The translations under genes were made by a program, and so were the position numbers. From the NCBI RefSeq assembly GCF_019263805.1, contig NZ_CP079195.1:1243501-1307500 (forward strand): a stretch of DNA of 64,000 nucleotides, in the 5' to 3' direction. The notes beneath the pieces are model-generated. The model saw only the letters and a program-made list of their open reading frames with translations. It was not told where the DNA came from and ran no database searches. Origin of the DNA: Polaribacter sp. NJDZ03 (lineage in GTDB: Bacteria > Bacteroidota > Bacteroidia > Flavobacteriales > Flavobacteriaceae). This document shows, one piece after another, positions 7,115 to 14,583 of the stretch (position 1 is its first letter; each line of letters begins with the position of its first letter).

Positions 7115-8710
7115 ATGATGAAGAAACTTCTTTTTTTACTGCTAGCAGCTCTCAGTTTTAACGGGGTTTCACAGACTTATAATTTATCAGATTTTAAACC
7201 AAAAGAATTACACAATTTTATTCGTTTAAATTATATTTTAATAGACCAACCAAATAAAACATACGATTATGGAGATGGTACATCCTACACACTTCAACCA
7301 AAAATGGGTTTGTTTGGATTAAGTTATAATTTTCCTTTAAATGATTGGTTATATACAGGTGCTGGTTTTCACGGGGCAGTATATGGAGATCAAGGTGGTT
7401 TATTTACTTTAGGCGTAAATTTAGGAGTAAACACCCAACTTTATAAAAACTTATATTTTGACGCCAACGTGCATATAGGAGGCGGTGGCGGCTTTAGAAG
7501 CTTAGTTGATGGCGGTGGAATTATCTACCCAAATATAGGGTTGCAATATAAAAATAACGGACATTCATTTGGTTTGCAATATGGTTATGTAAACTTTTTT
7601 ACAGGAATTCAAAAAGGAGATAATATTTCCTTTTTTGTAGAAATACCAACCTCGTTAAGATCTACATCTTACAAACATGCTCAAAAATCTTTTACAGCTA
7701 ACGATGAAACTAAAGATAAAGTTTGGACAAAACCCGCTGCAAAAAGTGTACAACAAATAACTTTTGACTACTTATTTCCAATAGGATCTTCAAGAAATGA
7801 TGGTATTGGAAACTTTAATAATACCACTCCACTTACCCAAACATTAAGCCTTTTAGGTTTTGAGTACCAACGTTATTTAAACAAAAACACCTTTATTTAC
7901 GCACATGTAGACGCTATGTATGGTGGTTTAAGAGCTGGTTTTATGGATGTTTTTTTCGGTATTGGTAAAAACTTTGTAGAAACAGAATATGTAAACTTTT
8001 TTGCCAAGGCAGGAATTGGTGCTGCAGGAGGTAGAATTTTCCCTGAAGGTGGTTTAACCATGTACCCAAGTGTTGGTGCAGATGTAAAAGTTACCAAAAA
8101 TTTTGGATTAGGTCTTCATGGTGGTTATCATAAATCTGTTAGTGGTACTTTTGAAGCATATACAGCCGGTTTTAGTTTAAAATATTATGGTTTAAGCGGC
8201 GGAATAAAAGATCCTTACACAGCAGAAAAAATTAAATATATAAATACCCAAGGAATACAAATTGGTGTGCAAAATCAAACCTATTTTGATGTTGCCATTC
8301 TTGATAAACCACAATACAAAGAACATGATTTAGAGTTAATAGCATTAAAAATTAATTACGACCTAAACCATCGTTTTTATATAGCCGGAGAAGCTTCCTT
8401 TGCTTATTTAGGTGGTGCAGGTGGCTATGCTCATGGTATTTTTGGTCTAGGAATAAAATCAAATAAATTTTTAAATGATAACTTTTCATTATTTGCAGAA
8501 GCTGCAGCAGGTGTTGCAGGTGGTGGTGGTGTAGATTCTGGCGAAGGTGTTTTAGTAAGACCAACCGCCGGTATTAATTATCATTTAAACGATAATTTTT
8601 CGTTTACAGCTTCGGGCGGACAAATGTGGTCTCCTTATGGTAACGTAAACTCAACAAATTTAAATATTGGTTTTACCTATGGTTTATCAATTTTAAATGC
8701 TAAAAAATAA
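7115..8710 (+). CDS. Secreted or outer-membrane beta-strand protein with three internal repeats
   Basis: A 531-residue protein with a signal peptide (residues 1-20, ending in VSQ). The rest is made of alternating aromatic and Gly-rich beta-strand segments, as in outer-membrane barrel proteins. A module of about 105-125 residues appears three times, at about 59-164, 242-363 and 406-531. Each has a hydrophobic strand pair, then a Gly-rich turn (GGGGGFRSL, GAAGGRIFP, AGGGGVDSG), a YP- or RP-containing strand, and a closing strand. I do not recognise a named family. It follows prfC by 2 bases, but its product belongs to the envelope. Surface location is a good guess; function is unknown. Confidence 0.7.
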   Translation: MMKKLLFLLLAALSFNGVSQTYNLSDFKPKELHNFIRLNYILIDQPNKTYDYGDGTSYTLQPKMGLFGLSYNFPLNDWLYTGAGFHGAVYGDQGGLFTLGVNLGVNTQLYKNLYFDANVHIGGGGGFRSLVDGGGIIYPNIGLQYKNNGHSFGLQYGYVNFFTGIQKGDNISFFVEIPTSLRSTSYKHAQKSFTANDETKDKVWTKPAAKSVQQITFDYLFPIGSSRNDGIGNFNNTTPLTQTLSLLGFEYQRYLNKNTFIYAHVDAMYGGLRAGFMDVFFGIGKNFVETEYVNFFAKAGIGAAGGRIFPEGGLTMYPSVGADVKVTKNFGLGLHGGYHKSVSGTFEAYTAGFSLKYYGLSGGIKDPYTAEKIKYINTQGIQIGVQNQTYFDVAILDKPQYKEHDLELIALKINYDLNHRFYIAGEASFAYLGGAGGYAHGIFGLGIKSNKFLNDNFSLFAEAAAGVAGGGGVDSGEGVLVRPTAGINYHLNDNFSFTASGGQMWSPYGNVNSTNLNIGFTYGLSILNAKK

Positions 8711-8728
8711 TGCATTCTAGACTTGTTT

Positions 8729-8758
8729 ATGCTGAACTTGTTTCAGTATTTCAGAATC
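8729..8758. repeat. Dispersed repeat of the GCTGAACTTGTTTCAG type
   Basis: ATGCTGAACTTGTTTCAG occurs here and again at 11643-11660 with only the flanks differing. This short motif, usually in the form TCATGCTGAACTTGTTTCAGCATC, is a widespread intergenic repeat in Flavobacteriaceae. Confidence 0.5.
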
Positions 8759-8804
8759 ATATCAATAACAATAAAATCTTGATGCATTTCAAGATTATAA
8801 TTAA

Positions 8805-8864
8805 TGTCAGTTCGAGCGCAGTCGAGAACTATTAAATGAATGAAACACCTCGACTGCGCTCGAG
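8805..8864. repeat. Inverted pair of the TCGAGCGCAGTCGAG repeat
   Basis: TTCGAGCGCAGTCGAG (8811-8826) is matched in inverted orientation by CTCGACTGCGCTCGAG (8849-8864), with one mismatch in 16. The arms are GC-rich against an AT-rich background. Related inverted pairs lie at 14511-14580, and a single arm at 45351-45370, so this is a dispersed REP-like element. Confidence 0.75.
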
Positions 8865-8891
8865 AAAACAAAAAAAGTAAATTAAAAGATT

Positions 8892-9821
8892 ATGAATAAC
8901 GGAATTTATGCAAAATTCACCACTCCAAAAGGTGAGATTTTAGTACAATTAGAACACGAAAAAGCTCCTGGAACTGTTGGTAATTTTGTTGCTTTAACAG
9001 AAGGAAATTTAGAAAACTCAGTAAAAGAACAAGGAACTCCTTATTACGATGGATTAAAATTCCACAGAGTAATTCCAGAATTTATGGTTCAAGGTGGTTG
9101 CCCACAAGGAACAGGAACTGGTAACCCAGGTTATAAATTTGATGATGAATTTCACCCAGATTTAAAACATGATGCTCCAGGAAAATTAGCAATGGCTAAT
9201 TCTGGTCCTGCAACAAACGGAAGTCAGTTTTACATTACCCACGTTCCTACTCCATGGTTAGACGGTAAACATACTGTTTTTGGTTCTGTAATTGAAGGTC
9301 AAGATGTAATTGATGCAATTGCACAAGGTGATGATATGACTGTAGAAATTATTAAAGTTGGTGCAGAAGCAGAAGCTTTTAACGCTGTTGAAGCTTTTAG
9401 AACTTTTGAAGGATCTAGAGAAAAGCGTGAAGCTGATGAAATAGCAAAACAAAAAGCATTGTTAGATACGGTTGCTGCTGGTTATGATGAAACTGCAAGT
9501 GGTTTACGTTACCAAATTTTACAAAAAGGAACAGGAAAAAAAGCAACTAAAGGTGCTGGAGTTTCTGTACACTACAAAGGTCAATTATTAGACGGTACTG
9601 TATTCGATTCTTCTTATAAGAGAAAAGAACCAATCGATTTTAATGTTGGTGTAGGTCAGGTTATTTCTGGTTGGGATGAAGGAATTCAATTATTACAAGT
9701 AGGAGACAAAGCTCGTTTTGTAATCCCTTCTAATTTAGCATATGGTTCTGCAGGTGCAGGAGGAGTTATTCCACCAGATGCAACACTTATTTTTGATGTA
9801 GAATTAATGGCTGTAAAATAA
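8892..9821 (+). CDS. Dual-domain peptidyl-prolyl isomerase: cyclophilin fused to FKBP
   Basis: A 309-residue protein with two different prolyl isomerase folds in one chain. The N-terminal cyclophilin domain (about 5-155) has FHRVIPEFMVQGG with the catalytic Arg and NGSQFYIT. A helical, charged linker of about 40 residues follows. The C-terminal FKBP domain (about 205-309) has GVSVHYKGQLLDG, the FDSS core, the VISGWDEG motif and the IPPDATLIFDVEL ending. There is no signal peptide, so it acts in the cytosol. Fusions in this order are known in Flavobacteria and a few other lineages as dual-family immunophilins. It is a single-gene unit with its own terminator. Confidence 0.95.
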   Translation: MNNGIYAKFTTPKGEILVQLEHEKAPGTVGNFVALTEGNLENSVKEQGTPYYDGLKFHRVIPEFMVQGGCPQGTGTGNPGYKFDDEFHPDLKHDAPGKLAMANSGPATNGSQFYITHVPTPWLDGKHTVFGSVIEGQDVIDAIAQGDDMTVEIIKVGAEAEAFNAVEAFRTFEGSREKREADEIAKQKALLDTVAAGYDETASGLRYQILQKGTGKKATKGAGVSVHYKGQLLDGTVFDSSYKRKEPIDFNVGVGQVISGWDEGIQLLQVGDKARFVIPSNLAYGSAGAGGVIPPDATLIFDVELMAVK

Positions 9822-9853
9822 GAATAATATTCTTTACAAGTTATATAATTACA

Positions 9854-9882
9854 AAAAGCTCTCTGATTTCAGGGAGCTTTTT
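9854..9882 (+). terminator. Terminator of the cyclophilin-FKBP gene
   Basis: AAAGCTCTCT pairs with AGGGAGCTTT (one G-T wobble) around a short loop and is followed by a T run. It lies 33 bases after the stop codon at 9821. Confidence 0.8.
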
Positions 9883-10260
9883 CTATGTATAAAAGTTTTA
9901 ATACTTAAAATAGGCTTCTCTAATACGGAATGATTTTTAAAATGATTCCTAAAATTTTAAAACAAATAGCACCTACTAATAAAGCATCTTAAGAGAAATT
10001 TCTGAAACTTGTTTTTCTATAGTTGACACCCTATACAGCTTCCGTTGACAACTAAAAATCAATATTTTACAAAAAAAATAGAATAAACTCAATATTTATT
10101 GTAAATTCAAAGCATCAAATTCTTCCCATTTCCTATGAAAGAATTTTCCCTAAAAATTAAACTGATTGCTGGATATATCCCCTTTTAAATGATACATATC
10201 CGTAATTAAAGTTAGCATATAAAGAAGTTGGCAAAAATACCTCAGTGAGCTCGAAAAATA
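9883..10260. other. Gene-free region before the fic operators
   Basis: About 380 bases with no coding frame that I can support, strongly AT-rich, with scattered stop codons in all frames. I see no terminator or RNA fold here. An upstream partner to the attC-like element that follows fic was looked for and not found. Confidence 0.4.
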
Positions 10261-10374
10261 TAATGTAAAGAAAACTAAAATAACTTATCATTTAAAATTA
10301 TAATGTAAAGAAAAATGAATTTTCTTATCATTATAAATTACCTTTGTTAAGAAAAATAGAATTTCTTATCATTA
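10261..10374. promoter_or_regulatory. Three phased palindromic operator-like sites at the fic promoter
   Basis: Three related 33-bp sites start at 10261, 10301 and 10342, so they are 40 and 41 bp apart, close to four helical turns. The best copy (10301-10333) is an imperfect palindrome with arms TAATG, two free bases, AAGAAAA, and the reverse complement TTTTCTT, two free bases, CATTA. Copy 1 keeps the left arm exactly and most of the right; copy 3 keeps the AAGAAA / TTTCTTATCATTA core. Copy 3 overlaps the TTTG of the -7 box and its last base is the A of the fic start codon. Binding by the winged-helix end of Fic itself is inferred. Confidence 0.65.
10339..10346 (+). promoter_or_regulatory. 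Putative -7 promoter element of fic
   Basis: TACCTTTG fits TAnnTTTG and lies 27 bases before the ATG at 10374. It overlaps the third palindrome, which would let a bound protein block RNA polymerase. Confidence 0.55.
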
Positions 10375-11450
10375 TGAATGACTTTAAACTTGAAAAACTT
10401 CCTTTAAAAAAAGACATTGAAACAAAAAATGTTCTGAAAAAATTAAATGAAGCTCATAGAGCATTAGCTGAATTAAAAGGTTTAGTATCTAGTATTCCAA
10501 ATGAAAATATCCTAATTAATACTTTAGGATTGCAAGAAGCAAAAGATAGTTCTGAAATTGAAAATATCATCACAACACACGATGATCTTTATAAAGCTGA
10601 ACTAAATTTAGATGGAGTAAAATCGTTAGATGCTAAAGAAGTTCAAAATTATATTTCTGCATTAAAAATTGGATATTCATTAATTTCAAAAAGAAATATT
10701 TTAACAAATAATGACATTATCCAAATACAATCTGAATTAGAAAAAAATAATGCAGGTTTTAGAAAAGTTCCTGGAACTGCATTAAAAAATGCTAAAACTG
10801 GAGAAACAGTTTATACTCCGCCACAAGACATTGAAACTATAAAAAATTTAATGTCTAATTTAGAACAATTTATTAATGACGATACTTTATCTGACTTTGA
10901 CCCAATAGTAAAAATGGCTATCATACATTATCAATTTGAAAGTATCCACCCTTTTTATGACGGTAATGGTAGAACAGGAAGAATTATTAATGTGCTTTAT
11001 TTAGTAATGAAAGATTTACTTGATTTACCAATTCTATATTTGAGTAGGTTTATTATCGAAAATAAAGCTAAATATTATGAATTATTACAAGAAATTAGAA
11101 TTACTGACAATTGGGAGAATTGGTTAATTTATATTATCAAAGCAGTCGAGCAAACTTCTAAACAAACTATAATTCTAATAAAAGAGATACAGAAATTAAT
11201 GCTTGAGTATAAACACATAATTAGAGATAATTATAAATTTTATAGTCAAGATTTATTGAATAATTTATTTCAACATCCATACACAAAAATTGAGTTTATA
11301 GAAAGAGATTTAGGTGTATCAAGAATTACAGCTGCTAATTATTTAAATAGACTGGCGAAAGATGGAATTCTAAAAAAACAAAAACTAGGAACAGGCAATT
11401 ACTATGTCAATGAAAAATTATATACGATTTTAACAAAAAAAGTACTTTAG
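10374..11450 (+). CDS. Fic-domain protein with N-terminal inhibitory helix and C-terminal winged helix
   Basis: A 358-residue Fic protein, expected to transfer AMP or another nucleotide part to a target hydroxyl. The core motif is IHPFYDGNGRTGR, with catalytic His192. Near the N-terminus S59-SEI-E63-N64 fits the inhibitory signature (S/T)xxxE(G/N), so this is the autoinhibited class II type, like the Shewanella and Bacteroides enzymes of the same build. The last 60 or so residues form a winged helix (IEFIERDLGVSRITAANYLNRL), a probable DNA-binding part. The ATG at 10374 is chosen over an in-frame TTG at 10344, because that TTG is part of the -7 box. No antitoxin gene is adjacent, in line with an intramolecular inhibitor. 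The stop codon begins an attC-like element. Confidence 0.9.
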   Translation: MNDFKLEKLPLKKDIETKNVLKKLNEAHRALAELKGLVSSIPNENILINTLGLQEAKDSSEIENIITTHDDLYKAELNLDGVKSLDAKEVQNYISALKIGYSLISKRNILTNNDIIQIQSELEKNNAGFRKVPGTALKNAKTGETVYTPPQDIETIKNLMSNLEQFINDDTLSDFDPIVKMAIIHYQFESIHPFYDGNGRTGRIINVLYLVMKDLLDLPILYLSRFIIENKAKYYELLQEIRITDNWENWLIYIIKAVEQTSKQTIILIKEIQKLMLEYKHIIRDNYKFYSQDLLNNLFQHPYTKIEFIERDLGVSRITAANYLNRLAKDGILKKQKLGTGNYYVNEKLYTILTKKVL

Positions 11451-11580
11451 CCAACAACGTGTAGTAAAAATTGCTAAATTAGTGCTTAACTAAAAGTAGT
11501 TACTTTTTTATAAACTTCTGTTTTCCTTCGGAAAATAGCCGTTCATAAAACCGCAAATTCCAATACACAACAACGTTAGC
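11450..11580. repeat. attC-like foldable element at the end of fic
   Basis: The 131-bp stretch starts GCCAACAACGTGTA on the fic stop codon (TAG, 11448-11450) and ends TACACAACAACGTTAGC. The outer ends pair as GCYAAC / GTTRGC, then GTGTA / TACAC, and a further partly paired stretch (AAATTGC with GCAAATT) follows inside. The centre holds a perfect small hairpin TTTTCC-ttc-GGAAAA (11521-11535) and another, AAAAGTA-gt-TACTTTT (11492-11507). Two-part pairing ends with an imperfect foldable middle is the plan of integron attC sites, and GCTAAC...GTTAGC ends of this sort follow accessory genes in many Bacteroidetes. Whether it recombines is unknown. Confidence 0.5.
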
Positions 11581-11610
11581 ACCCCCAAAATCTTTAATTC
11601 CAAAAACATA

Positions 11611-11746
11611 AAAAAGGCTGTCTAAAAAGCAATAAACCTTGTCATGCTGAACTTGTTTCAGCTTCTTACTTACTGAAATTCCAGTTCAAAAGAATCTGAA
11701 ATAAATTCAGATTGACAAAAATTCACTTTTTAGACAACCTCTTTTT
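11611..11746. repeat. 136-bp element with TGTCTAAAAAG inverted ends
   Basis: The left arm AAAAAGGCTGTCTAAAAAG (11611-11629) pairs with the right arm CTTTTTAGACAACCTCTTTTT (11726-11746). Inside lies the GCTGAACTTGTTTCAG dispersed repeat and the pair AGAATCTGAAA / TTCAGATT. The outer arms can act as a terminator for the S46 peptidase gene on the minus strand (stop at 11774). Elements of this type recur between genes in Flavobacteriaceae and look like small non-coding insertions. Confidence 0.6.
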
Positions 11747-11773
11747 ATAGATAAAATCTACAAATAGACTTTA

Positions 11774-13924
11774 CTATTTTTTACTAATAATAGTCAACTC
11801 ATCTACAATATGTTTTGCATTTGAGTATTTATCTATCAACCAAAGTACATATCTAATATCAACATTAATAGTTCTTTGTAAGTTTGAATCGAAAATAACA
11901 TCACCAGCCATTGCTTCAATGTTTCCATCAAAAGCCAAACCAATTAATTCACCTTTTCCATTTACAACAGGAGAACCAGAGTTACCACCAGTAATATCGT
12001 TATCTGTTAAAAAGTTTACAGGCAATTGACCACGCTCATTTGCATAACGTCCGTAATCTTTCTTTTCGTAAATATCTAACATGCTTTGATCTAAATCAAA
12101 CTCAGGATCGTTTGGTTTGTACTTTTTAATCATGCCCTGAAAAGTAGTATAATTATTCTCATTGGCATCGTTTCTCTTATCGGCTGGTAAAGCTCTAACT
12201 TTACCGTAAGACAATCTTAATGTAGAATTTGCATCAGGATATTTAATATTACTCAATCCAGATTCACGCAATCCTTTTACTAACAATCTAAAAGATGCTT
12301 TAAAATCATTTTCTGCTTGTACCAAACTTTCTGGGTTCTCTCTATACTTATCTAATAACTGATTAGACAATTGCAATAAAGGGTCGCTATTTAAGATGGC
12401 TTCATTTGGGTATTGTAAATAAGCCTCTACTCCTTCTTTAGAAGTAAACATACTCAACTTAAAAATAGCTTTTACGTACGCAGAAAAATCATTATCGTTT
12501 TTCCCTCCTATTTCTGCAACCAATTCTGGCAATGAGTAATTAGATTTTGATGCTAACAAACCTAATTGTTTTGCAAAAACCTCTTCTTCTAAAGGCAAGT
12601 AAAAATCTTTATAAGAACTCTCTATAAGCGCTTGTAATCTTGGTAACATATTTGCACGTTCAGCTTCATTTGCAGCTGTATATTGCTTTAAAGCACCACC
12701 AATTCTGTATGGTAAAACAGCAAATTTACTAGAACGCAACATCCCTAATAAGTAGTTTGTTTGTTTAGCTTTTCCGTTGGTTAAACTATAGTAATTATTG
12801 ATATTCTCAATAACTTTTCCGTAGGCTTCTTTATTGTCTTTTTTCTTAGCCCATTTTGCAAACTTCGCTTCTACTTTACTCTTCTTTTCAACCGTTTTAT
12901 GCTCTGTTAAAGCGGTAATCATTCCACCTCTATTTTTCCAATAGTTGGCAATTCCGGCGTAAGCAGATGCGTACATTAGATTTACAGACTCATCTGCATC
13001 CATGTATTTTTTCATAACATCCATACTTAATTTAGAACCTTCTACCCAAGCAGGATATGCAAACTTTACATTTTGTTCTACTCCTTGTGCAGGCATCCAA
13101 CGGTTTGTTCTACCTGGATATCCTAAAATCATCGCAAAATCGTTTTCTTTTACACCATCAATATTAACAGGTAAATGATATTTTGCTTTTAAAGGCACAT
13201 TGGCAGTAGAGTATTCTGCTGGTTCTCCATTTTCATCTGCATAAACTCTAAATAAAGAAAAATCTCCGGTATGTCTTGGCCATTCCCAGTTATCTGTATC
13301 TCCACCATATTTACCAACATTTTCTGGAGGTGTACCTACTAAGCGAACATCATTATAATCCTCATACACAAAGTAGTAAAACTCATTACCTTCATAGAAA
13401 GAACGCACTGAAACGGTGTATTTTCCACCTTCGTTATTTTCTTTTTCAATTTTAGCAATTTCTCTATTAATGATTGCTTCACGTTCTTTTTCACTCATTT
13501 TATGATTTACAAGTGATAAAATACGTTTAGAAACATCGTCCATTCTTACAAAAAAGCGCACATATAAGCTTTCTGGTTTCAATTCTTCTTCTTTAGAACC
13601 TGCCCAGAAACCATTTTTTAAATGATTTTGTTCTGCTGTAGACAATTCTGCAATCGCATCATAACCACAATGGTGGTTTGTTAATACCAATCCGCTTTCT
13701 GAAACGATACTCGCTGTACAACCTCCGTTAAACTGTACAATAGCATCTTTTAAACTTTGATTATTAACACTATAAATTTCTTCTGAAGTTAACTGTAACC
13801 CCATTTTTTGCATATCACGATGATTTAATCGTTCTATATGCATTAAAAACCACATCCCTTCGTTTGCCATTGCAGACGGAAGCGACATTATAAATACAAT
13901 AAATGTAATCAGTATTTTTTTCAT
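11774..13924 (-). CDS. S46 family dipeptidyl peptidase, DPP7-like
   Basis: A 716-residue periplasmic serine exopeptidase that removes dipeptides from the N-terminus of peptides. A signal peptide (1-20, ending SAMA) precedes the mature start NEGMW. The catalytic His is in TNHHCGYDA (His85), the Asp region is GGDTDNWEWPRHTGDF, and the Ser is in GGNSGSP (Ser649). Eighteen residues after the Ser, in AFDGN, there is Gly667 where Asp/Glu-specific DPP11 enzymes have Arg. By family knowledge this predicts DPP7 preference for hydrophobic P1 residues. It is a single-gene minus-strand unit and fits the peptide-degrading habit also seen in the M1 genes at 27-32 kb. Confidence 0.93.
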   Translation of the reverse strand: MKKILITFIVFIMSLPSAMANEGMWFLMHIERLNHRDMQKMGLQLTSEEIYSVNNQSLKDAIVQFNGGCTASIVSESGLVLTNHHCGYDAIAELSTAEQNHLKNGFWAGSKEEELKPESLYVRFFVRMDDVSKRILSLVNHKMSEKEREAIINREIAKIEKENNEGGKYTVSVRSFYEGNEFYYFVYEDYNDVRLVGTPPENVGKYGGDTDNWEWPRHTGDFSLFRVYADENGEPAEYSTANVPLKAKYHLPVNIDGVKENDFAMILGYPGRTNRWMPAQGVEQNVKFAYPAWVEGSKLSMDVMKKYMDADESVNLMYASAYAGIANYWKNRGGMITALTEHKTVEKKSKVEAKFAKWAKKKDNKEAYGKVIENINNYYSLTNGKAKQTNYLLGMLRSSKFAVLPYRIGGALKQYTAANEAERANMLPRLQALIESSYKDFYLPLEEEVFAKQLGLLASKSNYSLPELVAEIGGKNDNDFSAYVKAIFKLSMFTSKEGVEAYLQYPNEAILNSDPLLQLSNQLLDKYRENPESLVQAENDFKASFRLLVKGLRESGLSNIKYPDANSTLRLSYGKVRALPADKRNDANENNYTTFQGMIKKYKPNDPEFDLDQSMLDIYEKKDYGRYANERGQLPVNFLTDNDITGGNSGSPVVNGKGELIGLAFDGNIEAMAGDVIFDSNLQRTINVDIRYVLWLIDKYSNAKHIVDELTIISKK

Positions 13925-14262
13925 TTTATCATGTTTTAAATATGAGGATAAAAATACTAAAATTTAGTATCTTTTTAAATGCGATAACGTGCTATTATTC
14001 TCTCTTTTTAAAGTCTAAAAATATTTTCATCAATTTATTTGGTGAAAATATTTTTAATATTTATTAGAAAAAAAGTTTATTTTTTAAATACAAAACGAAT
14101 AAATAAAGAGAGATATAATTACTTTTAGTCACAAAAAAACGCTTAAAAATTAGAAATATGATTTCCTTTTTTTAAGCGTTATTAATAAGTATTGTATTTA
14201 GAAGACTAGTTGCTGCTTTTAAGTATTTATTAAAATAAAACTTACGTACACATTAATGAATC
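13925..14262. other. Intergenic region of 338 bp between two minus-strand genes
   Basis: Very AT-rich, with no coding frame. It holds the terminator at 14132-14180. The part just before the S46 gene should hold its promoter, but I see no clean TAnnTTTG there. Confidence 0.45.
14132..14180 (-). terminator. Terminator of the 74-aa gene
   Basis: AACGCTTAAAAA (14139-14150) pairs with TTTTTAAGCGTT (14169-14180); on the minus strand the hairpin is followed by seven T residues. It lies 82 bases beyond the stop codon at 14263. Confidence 0.75.
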
Positions 14263-14487
14263 TTAATCAAATTCCTTCATTTCAGCATCATAAAAAGCAC
14301 CTGCTTTATCCATTAAATCAGCTAATTCTGTAGCAATATCTTCTTCACTCTCTCCTGTTAAATCTTCAAACCACTCTACTTCATCATCTTTTAAGTTGAT
14401 TAAAAAACGAGGAAACTCTGTGTGTAACACAAAAATATCTTCAGGAAATTTACTGTTATCTGCTAATAAAAATTTAGGTAAAGTCAT
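14263..14487 (-). CDS. Conserved small acidic protein (74 aa)
   Basis: A 74-residue cytosolic protein beginning MTLPKFLLADNS and very acidic in its second half (GESEEDIATELADLMDKAGAFYDAEM). It has no Cys and no membrane segment. The form is conserved across Flavobacteriia and still uncharacterised. It is separated from the MATE gene upstream by the repeat at 14511-14580 and ends at its own terminator. I do not recognise a function. Confidence 0.7.
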   Translation of the reverse strand: MTLPKFLLADNSKFPEDIFVLHTEFPRFLINLKDDEVEWFEDLTGESEEDIATELADLMDKAGAFYDAEMKEFD

Positions 14488-14510
14488 AATATTTTATTGA
14501 TTATAGATGC

Positions 14511-14580
14511 TGTCTGTTCGAGCGCAGTCGATAACTAATTTATTTATTTTAATATCCGCTCGTCTGCACTCGAGAGGACA
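14511..14580. repeat. Second inverted pair of the TCGAGCGCAGTCGA repeat
   Basis: TGTCTGTTCGAGCGCAGTCG (14511-14530) and its inverted partner CGTCTGCACTCGAGAGGACA (14561-14580) agree at 15 of 20 positions. The arms start within 4 bases of the MATE stop codon and lie between it and the next gene, so they may also act as a hairpin after the MATE gene. Same family as 8805-8864. Confidence 0.7.
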
Positions 14581-14583
14581 CCA

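Noticed and set aside
10344..10373. A longer start for the Fic gene at TTG 10344
   Set aside because: The TTG is part of the -7 element TACCTTTG and the added residues run through the third operator palindrome; the ATG at 10374 starts a normal Fic N-terminus.
10261..11580. Fic gene as a classic toxin-antitoxin pair
   Set aside because: No small antitoxin frame lies before or after it; the inhibitory motif is inside the protein itself (S59xxxE63N64).
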